A DNA stretch of 64,000 nt, taken from the NCBI GenBank assembly GCA_020629835.1, contig JAHDCO010000003.1, positions 33,752 through 97,751 of the forward strand. Direction: 5' to 3'. The position numbers and the translations under genes were made by a program. This stretch comes from Granulosicoccaceae bacterium. GTDB lineage: Bacteria; Pseudomonadota; Gammaproteobacteria; Granulosicoccales; Granulosicoccaceae. Below, in pieces: positions 8,480 through 16,042 of the stretch. The notes under the pieces are model-generated. The model was given only the letters and a program-made list of their open reading frames with translations, had not been told where the DNA came from and ran no database searches. How positions within the stretch are numbered: position 1 is the stretch's first letter; the number at the start of each line of letters is the position of its first letter.

Positions 8480-10141
8480 ATGACTGATCTCATCAGCAGT
8501 TCGCAGACTGCCTTAGCCAACTGGACCTCTAAAGCCATCAATGCGGGTTGGCTGGCACCGGATGCCTTAACGCATATCACCGCACTGAATAGCGCAACGC
8601 CCGGGCAACTTTTCACAGGCCCCGAGCGCCCCTTGGTTGTTGGGTTTTTCGGTGGCACGGGCGTGGGTAAAAGCTCGTTAATGAATCGCCTGGCAGGTGA
8701 GCCTATTGCCCGAGCCAGCGCCGAGCGTCCTACGTCTACCGCCATTACGGCCTACTGGCACAGTTCAGTGCGGGTTGACCGCCTGCCCAGCGATTTTCCG
8801 TTGGAGAAATTAAAAACCGTTACCCACGACAACGCCAGCTACGCCTCCGTACTGTGGCTGGATATGCCCGATTTCGATAGCGTAGAAAGCTCTCACCGAC
8901 AGCTGGTTGAGCAATGGCTGCCCTACATAGATGTCCTGGTGTATGTCGTTAGCCCCGAGCGTTATCGTGATGATGAAGGATGGCGCCTGTTGTTGGAACA
9001 TGGTCATCGCCACGCCTGGTTATTTGTGATTAACCATTGGGACCGAGGCGATCCGATCCAGCGCGATGATTTTCTGAGCTTGCTGAGTCAAGCCGGGCTG
9101 TCGGACCCGATGGTGTTTTGCACTGACTGCAATCCACACAAACCTGCAGTAAAGGATGACTTCAACGAATTTGACCAAACCATACGCTCGTTAGCTGACC
9201 AGCAATTCATTGGCGAATTGGAAAAGCTCGGTGTGTTCCAGCGTTTGGGAGAAATCAGGAAAACCGCTTCCGGTCTTGAACAGGCGTTGGGTGATTCCGA
9301 GCTCATCAACCGTTGGCAAACGCTGTGGCAAACTCGCTGGGCACAACACAGCGATGAACTCACCCAAGCGATTGAGTGGCAAATACCGAACCTGGCGGAG
9401 CACTACGCCGACAACGGTCAGGCTTTTTGGTCAGCATGGTTGCCCGGTTTCATAAAACCCGCTGCGCTAACGAATACTGCGCCATCCACTTCGGACGAAC
9501 AAACAACAAAAGACCCGCAGCTGCTCGATGACGTCGCGCTGCAACGCCTGGACGATGGCGTGGCGGCCTTTGTTCAGGATGCGCGAACGGAGCAGGTTCA
9601 TACCGACGCCCTGGCCGCTATCGTGGCCAGACGCCGAGCCGATCTACCTGCGCGCCTGGTGCAAACGGTAAATCAATCGCTGCAAGCATCCCTGCAAGTG
9701 CCCGGCGAAGCCTGGCAGCGCGCTTTGCATAAAGGTCTTGGTTTGGCTGCCACCTTACTGCCCATGGCCACTTTAGGGTGGGCCGGGTACAAGCTCATTG
9801 CGGGCTTTGCAGAAGGCGGCGCTAACGCCGGTGACTATTTAGGGGTTAACTTTGCGGTGCACACCGCCATGTTGACCGCCGTGGCCTGGGGCGTGCCGAC
9901 TTTGTTATCACATAAAACCAAACCATCGCGCAGCAAGGCCGCCGCCCGCGGGCTCAGAAAAGGCTTGGATCAGGCGCTGCTAGAAACCGAACATCATATT
10001 GCCGAGGGAATCGAGCAGGCCGGGCAAACTCGAAACGCTTTATTAACTGAACTTCAGCAGGTGCATGCAGCAGGAGTTAACCAGCTGGACAGGCCCGATA
10101 TATCGGACGCGGTCAAGCGTCTGCTGATTGATGCCCGGTAA
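8480..10141 (+). CDS. Large dynamin-like/TRAFAC GTPase of unknown role (GTPase 2)
   Basis: 553 residues. P-loop GGTGVGKSS at about 58-66, G2-type threonine in ERPTSTAITAYWH, G3 as DMPDFDS at 128-134, G4-like NHWD at 185-188 (His where most GTPases have Lys). The second half is helical, with two hydrophobic stretches at roughly 415-470 (ATLLPMATLGWAGYKLIAGF and AMLTAVAWGVPTLL) that look like a membrane hairpin, followed by a basic, then coiled region. It parallels GTPase 1 at the G3 region and the following VVS..Y.D..W pattern, so the two are likely related partners. Its last 29 bp overlap the 3' end of the convergent comF gene. Specific function unknown. Confidence 0.72.
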   Translation: MTDLISSSQTALANWTSKAINAGWLAPDALTHITALNSATPGQLFTGPERPLVVGFFGGTGVGKSSLMNRLAGEPIARASAERPTSTAITAYWHSSVRVDRLPSDFPLEKLKTVTHDNASYASVLWLDMPDFDSVESSHRQLVEQWLPYIDVLVYVVSPERYRDDEGWRLLLEHGHRHAWLFVINHWDRGDPIQRDDFLSLLSQAGLSDPMVFCTDCNPHKPAVKDDFNEFDQTIRSLADQQFIGELEKLGVFQRLGEIRKTASGLEQALGDSELINRWQTLWQTRWAQHSDELTQAIEWQIPNLAEHYADNGQAFWSAWLPGFIKPAALTNTAPSTSDEQTTKDPQLLDDVALQRLDDGVAAFVQDARTEQVHTDALAAIVARRRADLPARLVQTVNQSLQASLQVPGEAWQRALHKGLGLAATLLPMATLGWAGYKLIAGFAEGGANAGDYLGVNFAVHTAMLTAVAWGVPTLLSHKTKPSRSKAAARGLRKGLDQALLETEHHIAEGIEQAGQTRNALLTELQQVHAAGVNQLDRPDISDAVKRLLIDAR

Positions 10142-10844
10142 CGTCTAACGCTCTGGCGACCGACCAAAAGCTCACAGACTCTGCCCCCTGATCGGATAAT
10201 TCGGTTTGAATTTCCAAACTGGTAGCACCGCTGGTCATCACATCATCCACCAGAGCAATCCGCTTACCGCAAACACCCTGCTCTGCCGAGAATGCACCCA
10301 GCAAAGCAAATCGCCTTTCCACAGGCGATAGGCCAGCCAGTGCGGGCGTGTCTGCATGCCGCCACAGCATCCGATCACTCCAGGGGACATTAAGCTGCTT
10401 TGAACACACCTCAGCCAGATCCGCCGCTTGGTTGAAGCCGCGTGCTTTACGCCGTGGCCAAGCTAATGGCACGGGAACTATGAGATCAATGGCCTCAGCG
10501 CCACCCTGCTGCTTGACCGCCTCGGCAAGCAGCTGCCCGAGAGCTCGGCCAATCGAACGGCTTTCCTGGTATTTAAATCGTTTGAGCAGTGCATCGACCG
10601 GAAATGCATATTCAAAGATGGCCAGTCGCTGGTCAAACCCGTCCTCAACATGGGAACAGCCACGGCAACTCGAGGCATACGCCGAACCACAGACCAAACA
10701 ACTCATCGGCGAAATCCACGGCAAGATTGACAAACATCCTGCACACAATGCGGGTTCAAGCGAACAGTGCCTCTTGCAAATGATGCAACGGTAATTGACG
10801 AAGTTTTGACACTGAACGGCTGTTTTAGCCAGTTTTTTCAACAT
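10113..10844 (-). CDS. comF: ComF family phosphoribosyltransferase-like protein
   Basis: 243 residues. An N-terminal zinc-ribbon-like half with paired cysteines (CIICKRHC, CAGCL, CLVCGSAY, CRGC) is followed by the double-zinc/linker region FEYAFPVDALLKRFKYQ and a PRTase domain: LIVPVPLAWPRRKARGFNQAADLA and the PRPP-binding motif RIALVDDVMTSGAT. ComF proteins are needed for natural transformation in several bacteria, acting in the cytosol on incoming single-stranded DNA. That would fit the type IV pilus genes at the left of the window, although the ComF family is widespread in non-competent species too. The 3' end overlaps GTPase 2 by 29 bp on the opposite strand. Confidence 0.88.
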   Translation of the reverse strand: MLKKLAKTAVQCQNFVNYRCIICKRHCSLEPALCAGCLSILPWISPMSCLVCGSAYASSCRGCSHVEDGFDQRLAIFEYAFPVDALLKRFKYQESRSIGRALGQLLAEAVKQQGGAEAIDLIVPVPLAWPRRKARGFNQAADLAEVCSKQLNVPWSDRMLWRHADTPALAGLSPVERRFALLGAFSAEQGVCGKRIALVDDVMTSGATSLEIQTELSDQGAESVSFWSVARALDVTGHQSADA

Positions 10845-10956
10845 ACCCGCTCCTTGGGTGTGGTAAATCCTGTCTTCTCGACTACCTTACTAGGTTAGAG
10901 CGGCGTGTTTTCAGGGTCGCTTGTTGTTTTTTTCACACAGGTAAGCGTTGATTGGG

Positions 10957-10985
10957 TTTACAATCTGCGAAATTAACGCTATACA
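10957..10985 (+). promoter_or_regulatory. Sigma-70-type promoter for the OmpA-like pair
   Basis: TTTACA (10957-10962) and TATACA (10980-10985) with a 17-bp spacer, the best sigma-70 match in this gap. It predicts transcription from about 10992, leaving a leader of roughly 185 nt before the ATG at 11177. Inference from sequence only. Confidence 0.5.
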
Positions 10986-10991
10986 TGACAA

Positions 10992-11133
10992 AAATACAAC
11001 AAGTGTGTCGTCCCCGTCTGTTGTTTGGACTGAGACTACGCTGTGTAGATGGATCAGGTGAGAGTCCGTCCGATCACGTCGATCGGGCATTCGGGGGCGC
11101 TGAGTCGCGCAATCGAGCCCTCGTCCCGTTTTT
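10992..11133 (+). ncRNA. Candidate structured leader or small RNA upstream of the OmpA-like genes
   Basis: About 140 nt between the predicted start of transcription and a T5 run (11129-11133). It contains dyads: CGATC/GATCG at 11071-11085, GCGC/GCGC at 11097-11110, and an enclosing CGGG (11092-11095)/CCCG (11125-11128) directly before the T-run, which together could form a weak terminator. It matches no riboswitch consensus I can recall (cobalamin, FMN, glycine, c-di-GMP checked by eye). It may be a cis-regulatory leader, a processed sRNA, or simply a stable 5' UTR of a highly expressed envelope gene. Confidence 0.3.
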
Positions 11134-11176
11134 AATTTGACCTAATGTTTAAGCAACATTTTTGTGGGAGCCCTAC

Positions 11177-11830
11177 ATGAACAAAACTTTATTGACGCTG
11201 AGCTCGGCAGCGATCCTGCTCGCCGCCAGTGGTACCACGTTAGCGCATGACGCTGACGGCACGATCGAAGCCCCTGCCGGTTCAGGCAACATCACCGTAG
11301 GCGGCAACGCTCTACGCACAGGCATTGATACCTGCATTCGTTCAGGCACTTGGTCTGAAGACAACCAAATCAACGCCTGTGAAGGTATTGAAGAAACCGT
11401 AGCCGAGCCAGAGCCTGAAGCTGAGCCAGAACCAGCTCCTGAGCCAGAGCCAGCCCCTAAAGAGCCAACCATTACCATGGCGACTTTGGGCGGTGAAGCC
11501 TTGTTCGCTACCGACTCTCACGAGCTGAATGCAGCAGGCGAAGGCGCATTGACTGCATTGGTTGCGCGTTTAAGCAACTTCCAGGAAGTAGAGGCCATTT
11601 CGGTTATGGGCCACACGGATTCAACCGGGTCCGAGGACTACAACCAAGCGCTGTCTGAGCGTCGCGCCGCAACAGTTGCTGCGTTCTTAGAAGCTGCTTA
11701 CCCAGGTGTTGCCATCACCAGCGCGGGTGCCGGCGAATCTAGTCCAGTTGATTCGAACGACACAGCGGCAGGCCGACAAGCCAACCGACGTGTGGAAATC
11801 GAAGTGACTGCAAAAAGCATCTCTGAGTAA
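11177..11830 (+). CDS. Small OmpA-family peptidoglycan-binding protein (copy 1)
   Basis: 217 residues from ATG 11177, preceded by GGGAG; a TTG start at 11162 is possible but unnecessary. A Sec signal peptide (MNKTLLTLSSAAILLAASG... ending TLAHD), a short conserved Cys pair region (CIRSGTWSEDNQINACEG), a Glu/Pro-rich spacer around 75-97, then an OmpA C-terminal domain with GHTDSTGSEDYNQALSERRA and NRRVEIEV, the diaminopimelate-binding signature. There is no beta-barrel in front, so it is a soluble periplasmic or surface-associated protein tethering to peptidoglycan. The paralogue follows 134 bp downstream behind a terminator. Confidence 0.87.
   Translation: MNKTLLTLSSAAILLAASGTTLAHDADGTIEAPAGSGNITVGGNALRTGIDTCIRSGTWSEDNQINACEGIEETVAEPEPEAEPEPAPEPEPAPKEPTITMATLGGEALFATDSHELNAAGEGALTALVARLSNFQEVEAISVMGHTDSTGSEDYNQALSERRAATVAAFLEAAYPGVAITSAGAGESSPVDSNDTAAGRQANRRVEIEVTAKSISE
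11399..11468 (+). repeat. Glu-Pro coding repeat in the OmpA-like linker
   Basis: Degenerate repeats of GAGCCAGAGCC-like units encode alternating Glu-Pro/Ala-Pro residues forming the extended linker between the N-terminal Cys-pair region and the OmpA domain of copy 1. The paralogue has a Glu/Val/Ala-rich linker instead, so the linker diverged faster than the domains. Confidence 0.6.
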
Positions 11831-11855
11831 GATTTACGTAATACCTCAGTACAAG

Positions 11856-11884
11856 AAGGCCCGGGATCCCGGGCCTTTTTTTTT
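11856..11884 (+). terminator. Rho-independent terminator after OmpA-like copy 1
   Basis: A nearly perfect palindrome, AAGGCCCGGGATCCCGGGCC extending into the T-run, followed by eight or more T. It is very strong and separates the two OmpA-like genes into distinct or attenuated transcription units. Confidence 0.93.
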
Positions 11885-11964
11885 GTTGTAAAAAAGTCGT
11901 ACAATACCCAAGCCGCGATCTGATGAGTGGCCCTTTTTATAGAGTTAACCCTGGAGCAAACACC

Positions 11965-12603
11965 ATGCTTATTCGTTCTACCATGTTTGGCGCCAGCCTT
12001 CTGATCGCAGCAGGCAGTGCACTAGCCCACGCCGACAACATCGCCGCAGAAGGCGGTGGCTACCTTCAAAGCGGCGGCAATGTCATCACAACCGGCCTGG
12101 ACGGTTGCTTACGTTCTGGCACTTGGTCAGAAGATGGACAAATCAATGCTTGTGAAGGCATCGAGGAAGTAGCAGAAGAAGTTGTTGAAGAAGCCGAGGT
12201 TGCTGAAGTTGAAGAAACCCCAGCAGCACCTAAGAGTGAAATTAAACTGGCCACTCGCAGCAAGAATGCTTTCTTCCTGTACGACTCTGCCGAGCTGACA
12301 CCAGCCGGTGAACGACTGGTAAACAGTCTGTTGAGCGAGCTAGCAACATTTGAAAGTGTTGATGCAATCACTGTCGTAGGCCACACAGATAGCCGTGGTT
12401 CCGACAGCTACAACCAAGCGCTATCAGAGCGTCGTGCGCAAGCGGTTGCTGACCTGTTAAGTGCGAGCTACCCTGACGCTGACGTTACAGCCACAGGTAT
12501 GGGTGAATCTGATCCTATCGGCGACAACGACACCAATGCGGGCCGTTTGTTGAACCGCCGTGTTGAAGTCACCGTTGCCGGTTCTCGCATGGTGATGAAC
12601 TAA
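11965..12603 (+). CDS. Small OmpA-family peptidoglycan-binding protein (copy 2)
   Basis: 212 residues from ATG 11965, with CTGGAG 8 bp upstream as ribosome-binding site; an in-frame start at 11923 lies too far 5' for the signal peptide. Signal peptide MLIRSTMFGASLLIAAGSALAHA without a lipobox, then SGGNVITTGLDGCLRSGTW and INACEGIEE, matching copy 1 closely, an acidic linker (EEVVEEAEVAEVEE), and an OmpA domain with GHTDSRGSDSYNQALSERRA and NRRVEVTV. Same predicted job as copy 1: a peptidoglycan-bound envelope protein. A TACAAT hexamer at about 11900 could be its own -10 box, but no good -35 is seen. Confidence 0.87.
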   Translation: MLIRSTMFGASLLIAAGSALAHADNIAAEGGGYLQSGGNVITTGLDGCLRSGTWSEDGQINACEGIEEVAEEVVEEAEVAEVEETPAAPKSEIKLATRSKNAFFLYDSAELTPAGERLVNSLLSELATFESVDAITVVGHTDSRGSDSYNQALSERRAQAVADLLSASYPDADVTATGMGESDPIGDNDTNAGRLLNRRVEVTVAGSRMVMN

Positions 12604-12665
12604 GTACTTGTCATAGCAAAGGCTGAACGGCGGCTTTAGCCAACCCGTTCAGTCTTGCCAGACCC

Positions 12666-12699
12666 AAGCCAGCGCCTCCCACAGCGCTGGCTTTTTTTT
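12666..12699 (+). terminator. Rho-independent terminator after OmpA-like copy 2
   Basis: Stem AAGCCAGCGC (12666-12675) / GCGCTGGCTT (12684-12693) with an 8-nt loop and a run of T. A second dyad, CTGAACGG/CCGTTCAG, lies just upstream (about 12624-12653). Confidence 0.92.
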
Positions 12700-12709
12700 G
12701 CCCTCAGGA

Positions 12710-13456
12710 TTACGAACTCTCCGCTTCACCCAGAAAGCACGCCACGTCTTTCAGCTCATCCGCGTTTAGTTGCTGTGCTTCAGGTAATTGCCGCCAGTTG
12801 GTGCGTGCGCCATTCGGAGCAGATGGTAAGTCTGTTACCGCTTCCTGCACTGCAGGGGTGATACCTCCGGCTTGTAACAATTTCACAGTGTCCGAGATCG
12901 CCTCAAACCCGTGAACAACATTTAGCAAATGTGAAAGCTCTTTCTCAGATACATAGCGTGGTCGCTTTACCCGCACTTGTTTAAATATTGGCCCCGCATC
13001 AATGGTGTCGCTTAAGCCGTGCACCGTGACACCCGTATCTTCCACGGCGTGCAGTACCTGCCAGAAGAGCGGGTCGCCACCCCGAAACGCAGGCAGTAAC
13101 GAGTTGTGTAGATTGATCGCGCCGTACTGAAGTGAATTTAGGTATCGGGTTGGCACGATCGGGCATCGATAGGTGATAACTAAATCAGCCGATACGTCTT
13201 TCAATACGCTTTGAATGACCGACTTATTCGCTCGATCAACGCGAAAATACTGCATGCGATGTGTTTTACAGTAGTCATTCAGACTCTCAAAACGCGAGGG
13301 GAATACCAAGCTTAAAGCGCTCCTAACGACCGATTTAAGCTTTCTTTGCAGTGACCAGCTATCTACGTCTATAACCGCACAGGGACTTCCCGATAACTCG
13401 TGAAATCGACGCGATAGATCATCAATGCCTGAGGTGATTAGTACGATCTTCATCAT
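12710..13456 (-). CDS. Formyltransferase-fold protein (Fmt/PurN-like catalytic domain), substrate unknown
   Basis: 248 residues. The core motif INLHNSLLPAFRGGDPLFW corresponds to the Asn-x-His-x-SLLP-x-x-RG signature of 10-formyltetrahydrofolate-dependent transferases, and DTIDAGPI supplies the catalytic Asp. It has only the N-terminal catalytic domain and no Fmt C-terminal tRNA-binding domain, and its first 80 residues differ from PurN and Fmt. Probably an N-formyltransferase acting on an amino sugar or other small amine. It is monocistronic, convergent with the OmpA terminator, with no sugar-nucleotide genes nearby to indicate substrate. Start could be either of the two adjacent Met codons (13456 or 13453). 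Confidence 0.75.
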   Translation of the reverse strand: MMKIVLITSGIDDLSRRFHELSGSPCAVIDVDSWSLQRKLKSVVRSALSLVFPSRFESLNDYCKTHRMQYFRVDRANKSVIQSVLKDVSADLVITYRCPIVPTRYLNSLQYGAINLHNSLLPAFRGGDPLFWQVLHAVEDTGVTVHGLSDTIDAGPIFKQVRVKRPRYVSEKELSHLLNVVHGFEAISDTVKLLQAGGITPAVQEAVTDLPSAPNGARTNWRQLPEAQQLNADELKDVACFLGEAESS

Positions 13457-13558
13457 TCGTACTGTAGCTTATGCCAGGCGATTCAGACAGGAAATGCAAC
13501 ACTGTGGTGGGATCAAACAAGCCACACGGAGACAGCATTTAATTAGGGGGCGTGCGGC

Positions 13559-13604
13559 AAAAAAACGCAGCATCGCTACCGGTTCTCCTGATAGCGATGC
13601 TGCG
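13559..13604 (-). terminator. Rho-independent terminator of the YfaZ-like gene
   Basis: On the minus strand a 13-bp perfect stem (CGCAGCATCGCTA / TAGCGATGCTGCG, 13566-13578 and 13592-13604) is followed by seven T. It lies 26 bp beyond the stop of the YfaZ-like gene. Confidence 0.93.
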
Positions 13605-13629
13605 GCTCTAAAACGTGCGTATGGCCCGC

Positions 13630-14325
13630 TTAGCTGCTCAGATTCCAACGAATCCCTAAGTGGACACGCTTGTCCAGCTCGCGATCACCTGGGCGCGTAT
13701 CAAACTGCAGGAACCGCAGTCCAACAAAACCCTCGATGTTGTTGGTCAGTTTCAAACTCGTGCGCACGTTCCAATCAATAATACGATCCGACTGACCGAA
13801 GGTAAAAATGTCAGGTGCGTAGCTTATTTCGCCACTGAACACCAACGGCAGCTGACGAACCGGCAGTGCGTATGACGCCTCGATGGCGGCTGCCACACCC
13901 ACCACATCAAAATTCTCTGTACCTAACAAACCGGCGTAAAGCTTGGTTCCAAAAGACAGTGACAACCCAGGCAGGAACTCAGGTTGCGCGTCATACATGA
14001 TGCCACCGGTGATGACGTTATCGCGTTGTTCATTGAATAAGAAGCCGATACTGGTACGGCTGTTTTTTAAATCAAAAGCCGGCCCCATGCGACGGTAAGT
14101 CAGCTCAGCGGTTTTATCACTGGCGTAAAGCTGCATAGAGCGCAAAGCGGCTGCACCATCTTCGGCCAACAAGCTGTGGTTTTCTGAAGCAACCACCGGT
14201 TGCAATTCTGTGGTGTCCGGCTGCAGAGCCAGATCGATATCGTCTGGGTCGCCACCTGCGTAAGCAAGTGTGGGCGCCACCAACACAGTGGCTAGGGTAA
14301 GGGTGGAAAAAAATCGCATTGTCAT
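13630..14325 (-). CDS. YfaZ-family outer-membrane protein
   Basis: 231 residues with a Sec signal peptide (MTMRFFSTLTLATVLVAPTLAYAGG). The body has alternating beta-strand character: LYASDKTAELTYRRMGPAF, SFGTKLYAGLLG, VFSGEISYAP and the ending GLRFLQFDTRPGDRELDKRVHLGIRW, typical of YfaZ proteins, which are predicted small outer-membrane barrels of unknown function. Start: ATG 14325 or 14319. Its upstream region is AT-rich and carries a 23-bp inverted repeat (14454-14476). It is followed by a strong terminator, so it is a single-gene unit. Confidence 0.78.
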   Translation of the reverse strand: MTMRFFSTLTLATVLVAPTLAYAGGDPDDIDLALQPDTTELQPVVASENHSLLAEDGAAALRSMQLYASDKTAELTYRRMGPAFDLKNSRTSIGFLFNEQRDNVITGGIMYDAQPEFLPGLSLSFGTKLYAGLLGTENFDVVGVAAAIEASYALPVRQLPLVFSGEISYAPDIFTFGQSDRIIDWNVRTSLKLTNNIEGFVGLRFLQFDTRPGDRELDKRVHLGIRWNLSS

Positions 14326-14647
14326 GTTCTCAGTTTTATTTACAAAAAGTCCCAGTTCGTTGATTGATCTTCTAATACCGCTGCGTCAATCTGCGTGTTG
14401 GGGGCTACTTTACCGAGAACTTATTAATAAATATAGTTATAAAATGTTTAACAAATGATAAATTATATTTATCATTATTTTACAAAGTTTGCATCGGCTA
14501 GTAAGCTGTAGAAGCGTATAGCGTTATCCAATTAACACACACACTTACCGCTTGAATTATCAAGGAAAACTGCCGTTTTCTGGTGTTTAATTGCAATTTT
14601 TACTATCGCAATACATCATGCAAACCAGCGTGGCTGCACTATGTTGC
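14326..14647 (-). promoter_or_regulatory. AT-rich upstream region of the YfaZ-like gene with a 23-bp inverted repeat
   Basis: A non-coding gap of 322 bp. At 14454-14476 the arms AATGATAAAT and ATTTATCATT flank a 3-nt centre, a perfect dyad in a very AT-rich stretch. The pattern superficially resembles Fur-type operators (GATAAT-rich) but does not match the 19-bp consensus. A candidate operator for the YfaZ-like gene; also the 3' side of the LysR gene, for which no clear terminator is seen. Confidence 0.45.
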
Positions 14648-15526
14648 CTAAGTCTTTTTCCGGCGTGCTGGACGCTTGGGTAAAGACACGCGAAATTTAA
14701 ATTCGCCAATCACTTCAGCGATAAGATCAGCACGTTCTGTGCGCACCGGGTGAATGGCGTATACGGTGCGTTCTATCGGCTTTGCGCCCCTCACCAGGAA
14801 CAACTCACCTTGTTTTATTTCGTCTGTTATTTCGCGGCTCGATAAGTAAGCTGCGCCACCGAATTCCAGGATGAAGTCCATCGCCACTTTGGCATTTGCA
14901 ATGCGTAACGGCGGTTCCTGCGCATCCGGGTATAAACGCCTGTGTTGTAGCGCAGCACTCAGCCCCCAATCAACTTGCACGTACCCTTGCTGTAACGCAT
15001 CCTCCACCGAACTGTATGCTTCACTGGAGACCAACACTAACGCCAGCTTCGCCACTTCAACGATTTCCAACATATCGAGTTGCGGAGGTTCCATGATGAA
15101 CCCCAAATCCAGCTGACCATCCAATAGCCGCCGAACCAGAGTCTCCGGGGTATGCGACTCCAGAATAAGCGCAAGATCGGGAAAGGTACGGTGAACATCA
15201 TGAACCCACTCTTGCATCCCAGCATCCCAAACTCGAAAGGTACCGCCAACGGCCAGTTGAGATTGTGATTGACCCAACGACACGTCGTGCCTGGCCTTTC
15301 GCCATTCAGCGATCAGGCGTTCGGCATAGCGTTTAAATCTGTGGCCTTCTGGAGTAAGGTCTATCTGACGTTTTTGCCGAATAAAAAGCGGTACACCAAG
15401 CGTTTCTTCGAGCAGTTTTATGCGAGAACTCACCGCTGCTTGAGTAATAAACAATTCATCAGCGGCTTTTCGAAAATGCCGTAAACGCTCTACTTCCAAA
15501 AATGTTCGTAGTAACTCAATGTCCAC
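14648..15526 (-). CDS. LysR-family transcriptional regulator, HdfR-like
   Basis: 292 residues from the GTG at 15526 (VDIELLRTFLEV); the open frame extends 21 codons further upstream, but that Cys-rich extension is unlike any LysR N-terminus. Helix-turn-helix: FRKAADELFITQAAVSSRI followed by LEETLGVPLFIR. The effector domain carries HdfR-like features such as LDLGFIMEPP and VQVDWG. It may regulate its own gene and the divergent gene at 15659. The divergent gap contains CATGAA-N3-TTCATG at 15601-15615, a possible operator. Confidence 0.85.
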   Translation of the reverse strand: MDIELLRTFLEVERLRHFRKAADELFITQAAVSSRIKLLEETLGVPLFIRQKRQIDLTPEGHRFKRYAERLIAEWRKARHDVSLGQSQSQLAVGGTFRVWDAGMQEWVHDVHRTFPDLALILESHTPETLVRRLLDGQLDLGFIMEPPQLDMLEIVEVAKLALVLVSSEAYSSVEDALQQGYVQVDWGLSAALQHRRLYPDAQEPPLRIANAKVAMDFILEFGGAAYLSSREITDEIKQGELFLVRGAKPIERTVYAIHPVRTERADLIAEVIGEFKFRVSLPKRPARRKKT

Positions 15527-15600
15527 TCGATCACTCGGCTTCAAAGGTTCGGGATACAACTGTCCGCACGGACAATAACACCACCACACCGATTCTGTGT

Positions 15601-15615
15601 CATGAAAGCTTCATG
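15601..15615. promoter_or_regulatory. Dyad in the LysR/PAP2 divergent gap
   Basis: An inverted repeat CATGAA-AGC-TTCATG between the divergent LysR (start 15526) and PAP2 fragment (start 15659). Position and symmetry suit a LysR operator; the spacing is shorter than a classic T-N11-A box. Confidence 0.3.
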
Positions 15616-15658
15616 AAATGGACACAGCGCTGTCACATAAATCCTCAATAGTCACTGC

Positions 15659-16042
15659 ATGAATCTTGCGCAACGGCTTACCCAGCTTGACGTTTGGCTT
15701 TTGTACTGGACGGTGCTTCAGCGACAGTATCGACCTGTTATGGTTTTCGCTCGGTGTGCGTCTCGATCTGGAGACGGTTACCTGCAGGTACTGTTCATCG
15801 TTTGGTTTGCAACAAGGCCAAATACGTCTGGCCAAACCATCGCTATCTGGCTTATCGGTGTATTTGCTGCCGAGCGCTGCGTATATTTTTTCCTGAAAAA
15901 CAGTTTAAAGCGTCAGCGCCCTCCCGCTGCGTTGCCCTCGTTTGAAGCGGTAATTCAAGCGTCTGATAAATTCAGTTTCCCCTCTGGCCACACCTCACCC
16001 GCGCTCGTTGTATGGCAAAGGCATTTAAGCGACTCGACGTAA
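15659..16042 (+). pseudogene. Truncated PAP2-family phosphatase fused out of frame to a glycosyltransferase
   Basis: 127 residues. It starts as a normal PAP2 membrane phosphatase with hydrophobic helices, motif 1 KNSLKRQRPP and motif 2 FPSGHTS, but after the GH of motif 2 the reading runs into unrelated codons (WQRHLSDST) and stops. The third catalytic motif (SRxxxxxH) and the last helices are missing, so it should be inactive. The point of divergence coincides with where the next frame begins to read as the N-terminus of a glycosyltransferase, so a deletion with about 4 nt of shared CACC (15991-15994) is the simplest explanation. Confidence is high that it is truncated, moderate about mechanism. 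Confidence 0.72.

Noticed and set aside
11031..11133. Cobalamin or FMN riboswitch
   Set aside because: Only a few bases such as GGTGAGAGTCC recall these elements; the conserved cores are not there and the downstream gene is an envelope protein.
11173..11478. Ser/Gly-rich minus-strand frame
   Set aside because: Antisense of the Glu-Pro repeat of the OmpA-like gene.
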